64,000 nucleotides of DNA from Protopterus annectens (GCF_019279795.1 NC_056725.1:1609349554-1609413553); one strand, 5' to 3'; shown: positions 22,884 through 35,348, numbered from the stretch's first letter. Numbers and translations are program-made. Notes: a model not told the origin generated them from the letters alone.

Positions 22884-25800
22884 AGGTATTCACTAAATCT
22901 AAGGCTGCAGCCACTGAATAGCCTGATGTTGCTGACTAAACACATTCTAAAGCTGCATAACCTTGTTTGGGTGTTGCACATCCCTCTCAAGTTATAATAA
23001 AAGAAGCTACCCCTTGCCCATGATGGATACTGAACCTCCAATATATCTGGTAGTTGAGATGCCCTGTTTTTGCAGCATGCCAATGCCTTTAACAGGGTTA
23101 AACTGATTCTAAACAGACAATTTGGGACACATGTCTCTGTCCAGTAACTGTGGTCCTATGCAAATTAATTAATGTTAAACCTCTTTAAAGTGAAAACACC
23201 CAGAAGAACAGATGTCTGGATTATATTCTCCCACACAATGGTGAAGACTTTGACATTCAGCTAGTGAAGGTGATTGATTGTTACAGCAGACAGTTTTAAA
23301 AATTACCCTGTAGGAACTTCCTTACTGAGTTTGAGAGTTTAACTTTTTATTTTGACACTCCCCCTAACACTTTTGATCTATCTCCTCTATGACCCAATAG
23401 ATGCATTCATTTATTTATAAGTAGCAAGAGTCAGACCATCTGACCCATTCATTCAGTAGCTAAGATGACATCCCTATAATGCATTTGTTCTTTGCTTGGC
23501 ACAGAACCATTAGCCCATTTCTTTTCCTGAAAAGTGATCTGATGGTTGGGGCAAGCCATCAATGATGATTTTGAATCCCAAATACTTAACTTCACTCCCC
23601 ATCAGTGGCTTGTGAGTTCCACATTTGCTACTCATACAGGTGACACGTGGGCAACCACTAACTCTAAACCCCACATAAAGTTTAGAAACCCATTGTACTA
23701 CAGAACCACATATGCCCAAACAGAGGCAGCCATACATTTTCACACCTGCATAAGTGAGTCAAACAATGAGCAACACTACCTCCCTTCCCCCAGGACAGAG
23801 ACCCTGTGTTGGCCACATCACTTCCTACCCATCTCCCCCAGTGCTAGCACCACTAATTAAACATGGGTCAACTGACTTATTATCAGTTCTAATTTTCCTC
23901 TGAACCTTAACTGCTTTTGTGGCAAAACATGGTTTGCATCCACTGCAATCCCACCATTTCTCTATTTAGCATGAGGACAGAACTGCATGGCTATGCTTTT
24001 TTATTTATGTATTTATTTTGTTTTACATGGTCAGATGATGGAAATATCCTTTAAATGGAAATACAAAGTCTTTGATGACAACTGACATTTGACCTTTCAC
24101 TGTAAGATTTATGTTAAAGAACACACCCAGATCTGAGTTCAGTTAGAGACTTGGGTTGCTAGAATGGATAGGCAGGAGTGGTGTAAGTGAGTGGCCAGTG
24201 CTGTCTTACCCATCTCCAGAGGATGGAGGCAGCTAGATACGATGTACTTCTGTCTCCAGTCAATAAACTGGAGTGCAGCAAGACAGAGCCAGGGGTAGGC
24301 TGTAGTGGTTGTACAGTCCACATAAACTAAGATACTCTTTATATTCGGGCATGCATCTCACCTGGGCAGGACCATTTGTGTTAGACACTACCTGCTGTGG
24401 TAAGGGAGGCTTTAGTGAGACTTGTATGACAGAGGCACTCTAATCTGCACTATTTACAGAGGAAAAAAAGTCAGTGCATATAGAACCCAGAGTAGCCAGA
24501 TGGCTAATCAGCTATAGCAAACAAGTCAGACACCCATGTCTTATTGGAAGAACAAAAAAAAAAAAAAAAAAATGATAGAGTAGTTTGTCTTGGCTGTACC
24601 AGGAAAATATAAAAATGAAAAAAAAAAAATAGACGTGTGTAGATGTCATTCCAGCAATACAAATTCCAGTCTTGCACCAGTAAGTGGGTAATATCAAGAA
24701 GAATGCAATGCAGGAACAGTGGTAAGGACCAGCATCACCTCAGGCTTCTCACAGCTGAGCTGGCATGTGTTCTTGTCATCTACTGTAGACCAGTCTCCAG
24801 GATGGTAGAATATGGCAGACTAATGAAAGAGTACAGGAGAGGTAACACTGAATGTCATATGTATATGCTTGAAAAGAAATGTCTGTATCTTGAATGACCA
24901 ATTCTGGGGCCAGTATTTATACACTGTGAACAGCAATATCAGCAACGTTAACAATGAGTCAGTGACACCCTGCACTTCTGAAGATGACTACTAGAGAGAC
25001 CACCCTCTATGATTGGGACAAGAAGCAAGAGGCAAACCAATTAAGAAGTGTCAGACAGAGACCATAATACAATGGTCTGAAGAGGTTGGGAGATCAGAAA
25101 AGAAAATAACTGAAGCAGAATTTAACATTTAACCTCACATCATCAGGACATCATTCAGACCTGAATAAGGGCTATGCCACTCCCAAACGACAGACTGACA
25201 TGGATAAAGGAGATCATGAGATCTTTAATAGGAATACATTTGCATTTATGCAACCTTGTCAATGACTTTAACTACAGAAGTAAATTTTGAAACAGGACAA
25301 TGACCATCTTGAAGGTTACTGAGCATTTTCTAACAATGTCAATGATGCATGCCAATTTTGATATTTACTGACCCACGCACTATTCTCAAGTATGACCACA
25401 CAACCTGATGAATTACTTGATTCAGAGAACTTGAGCAACATTTTTCAAGGCTCTTTAGGCTGACATTCAACCCACATGTAGAAGCTGAAACAACATTCAT
25501 GCCCTCATTGTCTCTGATGTAACAAAAGTCAGTCCAAAGTAAAGCAAAATCTGCTGCAAAAGGCAAACTGCAGGATGCGATCAATGTACAATAAGAGATA
25601 CACTGCCCGATCTAAGTAATTTTATCTGAAAAATTATATGTTTTTCTTCACTGAGAGGACACCCCCTAAAAAAAATGCTGCAAGCTTATAAAGTAAGCTG
25701 GATTACAGTCTGCTAACCAACTCAAAAAGTGCAACTAGTTATTTGAAAGTGGCAGACATCTTACAGTACAGATAACATGCTTTCATATAGGAGGTTTATA

Positions 25801-26955
25801 TATGGTATCACGAACAATGCAAAACTAGACAAAATGTGCCTTTTAGGAGTTTGTCCTCCATTTGCTTTCCATCATTCATACTAATTTGTACGTTGACTGA
25901 AACTCATGGTCAAAGCAAGGCTCATGACGCCTGGTTAACCTGGTTATACACACAAGGGATATAAACATTCCTTACAACAGTCAGAGCCATTTTAGGAGCT
26001 TTACCCAGCATACCTCGGTTATGTGTAAAGCTGTCACTTTAAAGGTGGCTCCAGTATAGACATCAGTATACTACAGCTAATATTATACATATGATGTTTT
26101 TGTTAAAGAAGTAGGAAATGGCGTTGGCATTGTAAGGATAGTCTTAACAAGTTAGCTTGCATTATGATATTTGCTTACTTTGTAGTAGGTTCTGAGTGTA
26201 TCGTTCATTTGTACATATCATGTACAGTAAGACAGTCATAATGAAACATTATCAGTGTGAGGAACATTTATATAACTAAAATGCTGTAATTTTTGTACTT
26301 TAATTGTGTCTGTTTTAATGCATTAATAAAATATGTACATATTCCTCATGGTTTTCATGTTGTGTGAAAAAACAAACTGCATCTCTGTCTCCATTTTCTC
26401 TTTGTCTTTTGTGCTGTTGCCTGTCATTGTTTAGGTCTACATTCAACATTGATAAAGGAGTTACCATTTTTGTAACAACTATTTTATACCTTGTTTCATA
26501 CCTTCACAGAGATACAGGCATTTTATTGTTCCCTACAGATCATCTATTGTTTGGTTCTCAAGCCACCTGCACTGTCCTTTGTTTATGAACCTCTTCTTGT
26601 CATAAACTGTTCCTTTTAATTTCAAAACATGTATTTCTGGTCTTTTCTGCTGCATTTTCCATAACTAATGTGCATCAGTGTACTCCGTAATCACTGTCTA
26701 TTAGGTGAACCCATTATGTAGATTCATCACCTCACTTTCCATCTACAGAACATTTGACTGGGGATTTTTCTTTAAGTTGTTCCAATGAGACATTTTATTG
26801 TAATCAGGTTGAATGCTTCATTCATTAATTTCTTGTTTTCTACTTTTTATGATGGGATACTCCAATCTATCTCTGGTAGACTGAGATCTAATTTCCTAAC
26901 CATTATCTCCTTCCCTGTTCATCTTTTGTTCCTCTCTCTAACAAGGTCGTGACAT
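22883..26955. other. Unassigned DNA
   Basis: About 4 kb with short frames only (23,546-23,860 plus; 24,139-24,321 and 25,339-25,584 minus). None shows a domain, signal peptide or exon-like structure. A-rich runs occur at 24,553-24,572 and 24,618-24,629. Composition is less extreme than the flanks, so ancient unrecognised repeats or single-copy DNA are equally possible. Confidence 0.4.
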
Positions 26956-27129
26956 CTCAACTCTGGGCCAGTAATCAAGGACCCTGAAACCTCACCACTG
27001 GCACTGGAGCAGGACATTCACTTGGAACAAAAATGGATACACCCAGTATTTCCAGATGCAGTTCTCTGCATTAAGCACATTTCCCTTAAGAACACACGGG
27101 GAACATACTGAGTCCGGGGTCTGGGTTTC

Positions 27130-27130
27130 A

Positions 27131-27171
<41 letters not shown>
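27130..27171. repeat. (CT)n microsatellite
   Basis: About 20 CT units, inside dispersed-repeat copy 1 and absent from copy 2, so it arose locally. Confidence 0.95.
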
Positions 27172-27173
<2 letters not shown>

Positions 27174-27296
27174 GATCGCCAATAAGACTCCCACTGGCAC
27201 AGCTGTAGAGTTGAGTCCTCAGCCAAGTGTCCAAGCCAAGTCTTCCAGCACCCTCTCTACGAAACCAGTGGTTCATAGCCCTGCTCCAAGCAGCTG

Positions 27297-27388
<92 letters not shown>

Positions 27389-27429
27389 TCTTGTAGTTTT
27401 GATTTACACACACACACACACACACACAC
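27297..27429. repeat. (CA)n microsatellite, two tracts
   Basis: A long tract to 27,387, then a short tract at 27,405-27,429, both within the dispersed repeat. Confidence 0.97.
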
Positions 27430-27905
27430 CTGGGAAAGGCGGGCATATATTTACTAGCTATGCCCCCTTTTGCCCTGACTATAAGATAGTTGCATTGCCA
27501 CCAGACACTCCAAAGCCAGCTACTCTAAGGCACTTGCAAGGGTACCCAATTATACTGAGTGAAATTAATATTACTACAAATGGTAGTTAGCCAACAGCAA
27601 GGCTTTCAGGAGTGGCCAGAGTTATCACCAAATATATATATATAAGTACTCTCAGAGATTAAAATATTCTCTAAAAGACCAGCCACAATGAAAAGTTTAA
27701 ATATCTTTAATAATTAGTAATAAAAGAACATGAGGATATGGAATATCTATTTACAACAAACAGCAGAATTTCAATAAGAGGAAATATTAAAAATAATACA
27801 GGTGGGCAGGATCACATGGTTACAGAAAAACAATACTTAACTAATCTCACTATATTTTCCTGTCTGACCTGAAGAATTCCCTGGTTATTTACTGCAGCAA
27901 GGCAA

Positions 27906-28870
27906 GATGAAGTAGGTGAGAGATCCTTTGTCAGGTAACAAAAAAGGCACTACAGGGGAGGCAAGAGCCTTTGCCAGAAGTGTGAAGCCCAAGTAAGACA
28001 GATGCAGGCCATCTCTGACAAAGCACTGTGGTCAGTCAAGCATATCTTCCCAGGCTGTCAGTTACTGGATCCCCTTGGAATGATGCCAGAAACTAAGCCA
28101 ATTGTTAAATTCAATCATTTTCTTTTTGTATTGAGGCATCATTCTGGGTGATGGTAGAATGCTGCTTAAGGCTAGGGAAATACCTGCCTGGGACACATAT
28201 TCGATGAGTTCAATCATGTCTCTCTTTATAAAGTCCAGGGAGGTATGTCTCAAGTCATTCACACCAGCATGGGCTATGACAGAGTCCTAACAGTACTTGT
28301 TGTTGAGAGACTTGAGTGTGTATGTGATATATTGGATTGTGGCACCTGACAACAACTAACTGTGACTTTCTCCTTATCCAGCCTGCTGAGAGGCACATCT
28401 GTGTGTCTCACAATGGAGTCTCCTATGACTAATGTGTTGGGTTTATGGTTAAGCCTTAGTGGCTGTGAGACACAGGTATGTGAACTATGCATTGCATGTG
28501 GTGTGGAGGGCTGTGGTGATTGTGTGAGTTTTTGCCTCGGAGGTTTCCTTTGTTTGGGTATGTTTTTGTTGAGGACCTCCGCATATGTGGGTGTGTGTTG
28601 TCTAGGTGTGGGTAGTGTTTGAGGTGTAGCAACTGTGTTGACAACCTTCTCAGTGCCAGATATACTGGCTTGTGAGGGACAGAGCATAGACTCTAGCTTC
28701 CTAATGTAATTGCATCTCTCGCAAATTGTGTTCCTAGGTGGTAGTAGTAGATTGTTGTCTATGTACATGAGGCAGTTGTTACACTTTCTCAGGATGCCCA
28801 TATCAATCAGACTGGCAGGAGAAACTGTAGGAAGTTGTCCATCCATATTTGTCAAACTCTGAGGGAGAAA
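27906..28870 (-). pseudogene. CR1-type ORF1 with zinc-finger-like start and SGNH/esterase domain
   Basis: The minus-strand frame 28,855-28,274 begins with a CxxC pair (C25, C28) and a second pair (C45, C48), resembling the PHD-like finger of CR1 ORF1. A proline-rich linker follows, then LVIGDSIVRHTDVPLSRLDK, the start of the SGNH hydrolase with the GDS serine. A frameshift near 28,325 and a TAG near 28,290 interrupt it. In the other frame the domain resumes with VIAHAGVNDLRHTSLDF, ALSSILPSPRMM and, beyond 28,062, RDGLHLSYLGFTLLAKAL, which carries the DGxH block. This is the esterase of CR1 ORF1, proposed to act in RNP or lipid interactions. The reading frame is dead. No matching ORF2 lies downstream. 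Confidence 0.85.
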
Positions 28871-29393
28871 GGCCAGGGAGAGCTAAGGGGTAGGCCTAAA
28901 GTCCAAGCGCTTTAAAAAAACTAAGAGACAGCAACACTTACAATTTAAACAGGCTATAAACAAGCAGGAATAAATGCAACAGAAAAGAGGCAATTGAAAA
29001 CTTTAAAGAACAAGCAGCAAGTAATAGAAAAAGCAAGATGAAGTAATAGAGTAGGAGGAGGAAACACAAATACAGTAAAAGGAGCTGAATAAAGTGTTTT
29101 TTGTTGTTGTTGTTGTTGTTAGTAAAATGGAAAGGGAGAGAGGAGGAACAGAAGATATTATATGTTATAATTATCCTCTCTATGTCAACCTCACTTTTTC
29201 ATGTTGCTGCATATCTAATAAGGTATGTGATGTCATCTCATTAAATTCCTAAGTATAGATGTCAAGAATGCAGCTTGGACTAGAAATTGCTCTGACAATA
29301 GTTAATAAAAATAATAAATAATGCAATAGGAGAGCGTACCAAACAAGATCTATGTCACGTATAAAGAAAGGGAATTTGGTGAAAGTATAATGG
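28871..29393. other. Spacer before the DIRS element
   Basis: AT-rich. Contains a short (GTT)n run at about 29,101-29,120. The first bases may be the 5' UTR of the CR1 ORF1 copy. Confidence 0.45.
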
Positions 29394-29555
29394 TTAATGT
29401 TAAGTTATCAATCTCGCCTTCATTCTTGCTGGATGGGTTTGGAGCCGATCCTCGGCTCCGACTCGGCCAATACTAAAGCTCGAGAGCTAATTCCACTGGC
29501 TCGAGGCTCCCCTATATCCCACAATGCTAGGCGGTAACTACTCAGATCTCGTTTG
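29394..29555. repeat. DIRS left inverted terminal repeat with outer end
   Basis: The outer end begins TTAATGTTAAGTTATCAATC. The shared part runs from CTCGCCTTC through TTGCTGGATGGGTTT, AGCTCGAGAGCTAATTCCA and CCCACAATGCTAGGCGGTAA to CAGATCTCGTTTG. It is the reverse complement of the right repeat with roughly half a dozen differences over 140 bases. Confidence 0.93.
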
Positions 29556-29847
29556 CCGCTTAGCTGACGAGGTGCTTCTTCTACCGACTCTGGCAGTTTA
29601 GTAAGTTTTCTTGTTTAGAAACTTCTGTTTCAACCCCTATTTTTTCCTTTTAGCATAGTTTTATTTCTAGTATTTCATTAGTTTAAATTGGGTCCCCCTC
29701 TTGTGTCAGAAATCCCTTTTTATTCCCTTCTTAACTTTTAGGCCTTTGGCCCTCTTCCTCTCCTTCCCCTAGTCCTTCAGTGTGACTGATTTTTATTTTG
29801 CTTAAGGGTGTGTTTGTGTGTTGTGTTTGTGTTTTTCCACTGAGTTT

Positions 29848-32085
29848 AGGATGTCTAAAGACTCCAAGGTCTCAGGCTTCATGAAGTGTGATTCATGCTG
29901 TCAGAAAATGTCTCTGACAGACGGTCACACTTCTTGTGTATATTGCCTGGGACCTTTGCACCTGCAGGACTCATGTGCTGTGTGCCATGCATTCAGCCCT
30001 AGAGTCCTGCAGGAACGCAAAAATAAATTGATATTACGTGGCTTGTTAAAGCCTAAAGGCCCCCCGACCCTGTCTGTGTCAGGGAAGCCTTCTAAGACTT
30101 CCAGACCATCGGCTTCAGTTTCAGAGCCGTCCCCTGGAAGCATTAAATCGGCTTCGACATCGGTTCGGGCTGGAGCCGATGTTTCCAAATCTCATACCAT
30201 CACCTCGGCTCCGGCTGGAGCCGAGGTTGACAAGACTCAGTCAGCTCCGATAGGCTTATTGGAGCCACATGCTAAGAAGAGGTCTAGGTCCCCTTCCATC
30301 GGCTCCATCCATTCGGCACTGGGATCTCCTCTTCTATCAGAACGGAGCCATAGGTCTCATTCCTCTCTGTCCTCCATGCTGTCCGACCATGATTCACAAA
30401 GGGTGGTGAGTAGACTTCTCAAGTCCGAGACACTGGCCCAAATGCTGCATAGCCCTACTCAACAGTCAGCGGCTATTTCCATCCCTGATTTTATTCCTCC
30501 TTCGACTCCTTTGAGTTCAGAGCTGGGGCTCATCGGAGCCATGGCCTTCGGTGTTTCAGAGCCGATACCTTCCCTTTCAGCTCCGTCGTCTGCTCCGATT
30601 TCCTCATTGGAGGGATCTCGGTGCCGAGATTCCCTTGTCGGCTCCGAGCGGGCGAGTGGCATTGGACCCTTGTCCGACCCCATTCTCCCTCTCGGAGCAT
30701 CGGCGCTGGTGAGTTTGGCTCCGACATCAGCCTCAACGCCATCCCTGTTGGTGCCGAGGGGGTCCTTGTCTCCTTGGAGCGGGGACCTCCGGCCTTGCCT
30801 GATGGGGGTGCCTTCGAGGTCATGCGGAGCGTGCTAGACCCAGTGTCTACTCCACAGTCGGCTCCGTCAGCTCCTCCCTCTTCAGAGCCTGCTGTGATTT
30901 CTACCCATCCCCTTGTATCAGACCACAGAGAGCCAGCTCCCTCAGGTTTCCCCATTGGGAATTTCCTCGTCTTCCGAGGCCTCTCCTGATCCGGTAGGAG
31001 AACCCCCTCGGAAGAGACAGTGCAAGAGGAAGCACATTGACTCCCCTGAGTCTATCACCTCTGACACGGACTTGGAGGAATCTGAAGGTTCCCCTATGTC
31101 CCCCTCTGAGGATGTCTCCTTTGCTGACATCCTTGAAATCCTGAAACAGAGAGGGAACTGGCCCGCCCTTAACCCTTCAGAGGATGAGTCAGTTTACCTT
31201 GAGGCGTTTGGCTCTCGCCCTTCCACCTCCTGGGTGTCCCCTCCCTTTGACCCCCTTATGGAAGTGGTGGCAAGGAAGGCTTGGACGGACCCTGATTCAG
31301 TGGAACCTACCCCAAGGAGGCCGTCAGAATTTATTACTGCCCCTAAGGAGAAAGAATTTCTATCAAAAGGTGTCTCTGTTGATGCCATGGTGGTGGCCGC
31401 AGCCACTAAGAAGGAGTTAGCCGATCCTTCAGTACATATCCATCCTCCTAATAAGGAGTCTAGGACCATGGACAGTTACGGTAAGCGGATGTTTTTGTCA
31501 GCGACCTTTTCAATGCGGTCGCTGAACTACTTGTGTCACTTCACCCATCTCCAGAGATATTTGCTCAAAGATATGGGTGAGGCTATACAGGATCCAACAG
31601 CTGAGGGGTTCCAAGACAAAATGAAATCCCAGTTGGCAACTCTGAATTCGATTGTTAACTCCTCCATGTGGCTTATCTCATATGCTGCTGATGGGGCGAG
31701 TAGGGCCGCAGGCACAGGTGTAGCTTTACGACGTCACGCCTGGATGCGGTTTTGCAATTTTGCGAACCCTTTCAAGGTGTCCTTCACCAATTCCCCCTTT
31801 GATGGCTCAAAATTGTTTGGTCCTCAGGTGAAGGATACATTGACTAGGTGCGAGGTGGAAGGTAAGACTCTCTCTGCCGTGGGAGTCCATTTTTCTACCC
31901 CTTCTAGACCTTATCCAAAGCATCAGAGGGGAGGAAAGATGTGGTTCCGCAAGCCTCAGGGAGTCTCATCTGACGCACAAGGTCGATTCGGGAATAACAA
32001 TAGGTGCCACCCTAGAGGCAGACGAGGTCCGCAAAACCAGGGTAGCAGAGAAACTTTCTCTGATAAACCCTTTCAGCATCCCTGA
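29848..32085 (+). pseudogene. DIRS ORF1 (gag-like), two frameshifts
   Basis: The most plausible start is the ATG at 29,848 (MSKDSKVSGFMKCDSCCQKM); an upstream in-frame ATG at 29,818 also exists. The N-terminus carries repeated CxxC motifs (CDSC, CVYC, CAVC), a zinc-binding look. It is followed by a long Ser/Ala/Pro-rich region. The frame that opens the gene ends at a TAG (30,835). The sensible reading shifts to another frame near 30,775 and returns near 30,960, giving the basic PPRKRQCKRKHID (nuclear-localisation-like), an acidic stretch, then a conserved-looking globular part with SFADILEIL, YGKRMFLSATF and LISYAADGASRA. It ends with an Arg/Gly/Gln-rich tail. No typical retroviral CCHC knuckle is seen, as expected for DIRS. 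Confidence 0.8.
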
Positions 32086-32089
32086 GGAG

Positions 32090-33650
32090 CTGCCCGGCTG
32101 TCCACCTTCGGAGGCAGTCGGGGGAAGGTTATCACTGTACTCAAAAGCCTGGCTTTCCCTCACACAAGACAAATGAGTACAGTCAATCATATCCGAGGGT
32201 TACAAAATTCCCTTTATTCACATCCCTTCCCAACCCAAAGGATCCCTTCCAGACGTTCCACCCAGTCTAAGGGAACAGGCAGCACTAGAAATATCAAAGC
32301 TGCTATCAAAAAGAGCTATCCAATCAGTCCCAGCAGACCAGCAAGGATCCGGAATCTACTCCAAATTCTTTTTGGTACCAAAAAAAACAGGGGACTGGAG
32401 ACCTATACGGGATCTCAGCAAGTTAAACAATTATATCAAAAAAACAAAATTCCGGATGGTCACGCAACAGTCCATTCTACCCTTCTTGGGTCAGGACAAT
32501 TGGATGTGCTCAACAGACCTTCAGGATGCTTACTACCATATCAAAATGCACAGATGCTCCAGGAGGTTTCTCCACTTCAGGCTGGGAGCCAGTCACTACC
32601 AGTTCAGAGCCCTGCCCTTTGGTCTCACTACAGCCCCCCGAGTGTTTACCAAATGCATGGCAGTGGTCGCGGCTCACTTGAGACGTCAAGGATTCCAGGT
32701 GTTTCTGTATTTAGACGACTGGCTCCTTACCACCACCACCTGACATCAACTGCTTCTAGCCAGAGACTTCACCATCCAAACTTGCCAAGCTCTAGGCATC
32801 TCAATAAATTTCGGAAAATCTGCCTTGTCACCTTGTCAATCTATTACCTTCATAGGCGCCACCTTAGACACACTCAATCTTTCTGCCAGACTTACAGAGC
32901 AAAGAGTGTTAGATATCCGCAAACAAGTTTACCTTCTATTACAATGCAACAAGGTCAAAGCCAGGGTAGTCTTGAAGGTATTAGGACTCATGGCAGCTAC
33001 TATCACCATTCTCCCTTTAGCTCGTTTCCACATGAGGATCCTCCAATGGATGTTGTTTACTCAATGGTCCTTCCAACAGCTCCTGATGTCTCACATCATA
33101 TTAATAACTCAATCATGCAAGAATCACCTGTCTTGGTGGATCACATCACCTCAAGGTCTCCAAGGCAGACCTTTCATTCCCCCCCCCCCCAGTCACCACG
33201 GTGACAACGGACGCCACCCTGATCAGGTGGGGGGGGCATTATCAGGGCAGGACAGTCCAGGGCACATGGCAACCTTTCGAGTGCCACTTGCACATAAATG
33301 TCTTAGAGATGAGAGCTGTGCTTTTAGCATTGCAAGCCCTTCAGGACTCTCTTCCCACGGGGACTATTGCAATTCAGACGGACAACATGTCCTTAGTGTG
33401 GTACATCAACAAACAGGGTGGAACCAGATCCTACCCCTTATGTCGAGAGGCACTCAGACTTTGACAGTGGGCGATTTCTTCTCAGCGTTTTCTGATAGCA
33501 ACGCACATTCCCGGGAAGTCCAACTTGATTGCGGACAGGTTGAGCAGGGCCATTCTCATGCCCCATGAGTGGTCTCTGAAGAAATCAGTGCTGGAAGAAG
33601 TCTTCCAAAGATGGGGCCAGCCTTGCTGCAATCCTTTTGCTACTCCCTAA
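32090..33650 (+). pseudogene. DIRS reverse transcriptase-RNase H, broken
   Basis: RT motifs: FFLVPKKTGDWRPIRDLSKL near 32,365; MCSTDLQDAYYHIKM near 32,505; FRALPFGLTTAPRVFTK near 32,615; and the catalytic FLYLDDWLL at 32,702-32,728. A TGA (32,741-32,743) then interrupts the frame, which continues to ITFIGATLDT and RVVLKVLGLMAA. The RNase H reads VTTDATLIRWGGHY near 33,195, HINVLEMRAVLLALQ near 33,290, and QTDNMSLVWYINKQGGTRS near 33,375, in a different frame. YLDD preceded by DLQDAYYH is typical of DIRS RT. The frame changes lie upstream of 32,365, at about 33,180 (a 10-base C run) and after 33,460. Confidence 0.87.
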
Positions 33651-33985
33651 AACAGCAAGTGTCACGACTTCTTCACTCTCTTCCCGTTACCAGGCCATCC
33701 CACCAGAGACGCTCTAGTCCATGATTGGCCCCGGGGACTTCTGTATGCTTTTCCCCCTTTTCCACTGATATCTCAATTAATTCAGAAAGCTATCGCCTTG
33801 AGAGTTACAATGATCCTCATTGCCCCTTACTGGCCTCGACAGATATGGTTTCTGTTCCTCCATCATTACCTGTTGGAGCAGCCTTGGCATCTGGACCCGG
33901 TGCCAGATCTGTTGACCCACCAGTCGGGCCAGCTGCACCACTCCCTTCATTCTTTCAACCTCACAGTGTGGTTTCTCCAATTCCT
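33650..33985 (+). pseudogene. DIRS linker domain between RNase H and recombinase
   Basis: Translatable as DALVHDWPRGLLYAFPPFPL then MILIAPYWPRQIWFLFLHH. This conserved block occupies the place where DIRS elements carry a methyltransferase-like domain. I do not see a clear DPPW catalytic motif, so the function is left open. The block spans more than one frame. Confidence 0.55.
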
Positions 33986-35020
33986 ACCCTAGCCAGGCTT
34001 CCCTCAATCTCTCATTCGGTCCGGAACATCCTGATAGCCTCTCACAAATCTTCTACCAGGAAGATTTATAATAGTAAATGGAAACGTTTTTCCTTCTGGG
34101 CAGCATAAAAGAATATAGACCCCTTCACTGCACCTATCCAGTCTATCCTAGACTTTCTGGCAGAGCTCTTCCATTTAGGCTCTTCTTCATCTACCATTAG
34201 AGTACAACTAGCTGCTATATCTAATTTTCATGTAGGAGTCTCAGACTCCAGTATCATGTCCCATAAGCTCTGCAAAGCCTTTTTAAGAGGTGTTTTTCTG
34301 CTCAAGCCCCCAATCAAAGATCCCCCACCTCAATGGGACTTGAATTTGGTTCTGGCATCCTTGATCCCTCCCCTCCCCTTCGAACCAGCGGCTTCATGCC
34401 CTCTTAAGCTGCTCTCATGGAAAACACTTTTTCTAGTAGCCATAACTTCAGCTAGAAGGGTATCTGAACTTCATGCTCTGTGCAGTCATCCTCCTTACTT
34501 AGTTTTCCACAAAGATAGGGTGTCCCTCCGGACTAATCCGTCCTTCTTACCTAAAGTTTCCTCTGAGACAAATCTGAACCAAACAATTGATCTCGTCTTC
34601 TTCCCTGACTATTCCAACAGGTCGGAACAAAAGTTACATTTTCTAGATGTTCACCACCAACTTAGATATTATTTATACAGGACTAAACAGTTCAGGAAAT
34701 CTGATCAGCTTTTCCTGTCTTATGCGGAAGGGAAATTGGGCCTTCCAGTTACTAAGGTGTCCCTTTCAAGATGGCTTATCTCTATAATTACCTTCATCTA
34801 TGAAATCAGACATCAAAAACTGCCTTCAAGACCTAGAGCTCATTCAACTAGGGCATTAGCTACATCTGTAGCTTTTCAGGACAGGCTGCCAATAGATTCC
34901 ATTTGTGCAGCAGCCACTTGGGCTTCCCCTCATACCTTCATTTTACATTACAAATTGGATATGGCCTCCAGAAACCGTGCCAACTTTGGTTCCACTGTTC
35001 TCAAGAGTCTGTTTCGATAG
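33985..35020 (+). pseudogene. DIRS tyrosine recombinase (catalytic core open)
   Basis: The N-terminal SAM-like part (VRNILIASHKSSTRKIYNSK) is separated by one in-frame TAA (34,106-34,108) from a 304-codon open stretch to 35,020. Counting from the ATG at 34,256, the catalytic set is present: Arg68 in TSARRVSEL, His196 and Arg199 in HSTR, and the nucleophile Tyr232 in FILHYKLD. This enzyme joins the circular DIRS cDNA into the genome without duplicating the target. Only the early stop disables it in this reading, which makes it the best-preserved DIRS domain here. The reading ends just before the internal complementary region. Confidence 0.85.
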
Positions 35021-35051
35021 GCCACCTGGATTAAGGTGCTAGGGATGCGGT

Positions 35052-35156
35052 CCCATCCAGCAAGAATGAAGGCGAGATTGACAACTTAACATTAAGAAGT
35101 TATGTACCTACCATAACGTTCCATGTTAGTTGTCTTCTTCTCGCCTTCTTTCTTGC
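35052..35156. repeat. DIRS internal complementary region
   Basis: The first half (to about 35,095) is the reverse complement of the left outer end (ATGAAGGCGAGATTGACAAC then TTAACATTAA). The second half is the reverse complement of the right outer end (AGAAGTTATGTACCTACCAT ... CTTTCTTGC) with no mismatch seen. The joint at about 35,095 is therefore the circle junction used to restore the ends during replication. Confidence 0.93.
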
Positions 35157-35348
35157 ATCCCACCCTCCTTCCCCCTAGCCTGGACAGACCGATAGGAAAT
35201 TTGGGGATCTTCCTTTGGAGTTTCCTTCCCACATGTTCTACCACCTCTATTCCACCTTTTATGTTTTTGTAGCTTACATTCAGGTTTATATAGAGGTGGG
35301 TTCTTTTTTCTCCATACTGTGGAGACCAGAACTGCTTGGTTTAGCTAT

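Larger units (their letters stand above)
26960..27905. repeat. Unidentified dispersed repeat, copy 1
   Basis: About 900 bases homologous, in the same orientation, to 40,341-41,245. Both begin CCAGTAATCAAGGA. They then share CCACTGGCA, CAGTATTTCCAGAT.CAG, CAATAAGACTCCC, CACTGGCACAG, GTAGAGTTGAG or TAGAGTTGAG, a long CA tract at the same place, CACCTGGGAA, GGCATA..TTTACTAGCTATG, CAGCCACAATGAAA and a run of AATAAT. Copy 1 also has a CT tract (27,130-27,171). It has no coding domain. The long CA tract at an identical internal position is a hallmark. A solo LTR or a non-autonomous retroelement are possible identities. Confidence 0.75.

Noticed and set aside
23546-23860. 104-codon plus-strand frame as a host exon
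   Set aside because: No recognisable domain or splice context, and an overlapping minus-strand frame of similar length suggests chance.
30459-30955. Minus-strand frames within DIRS ORF1
   Set aside because: They arise from the repeated GGAGCC/GGCTCC motif and show no domain.
32173-33204. 343-codon plus-strand frame over the DIRS RT
   Set aside because: It runs in the wrong frame. The RT motifs lie in another frame (YLDD at about 32,710), and this frame is Ser/Pro/His-rich without a domain.
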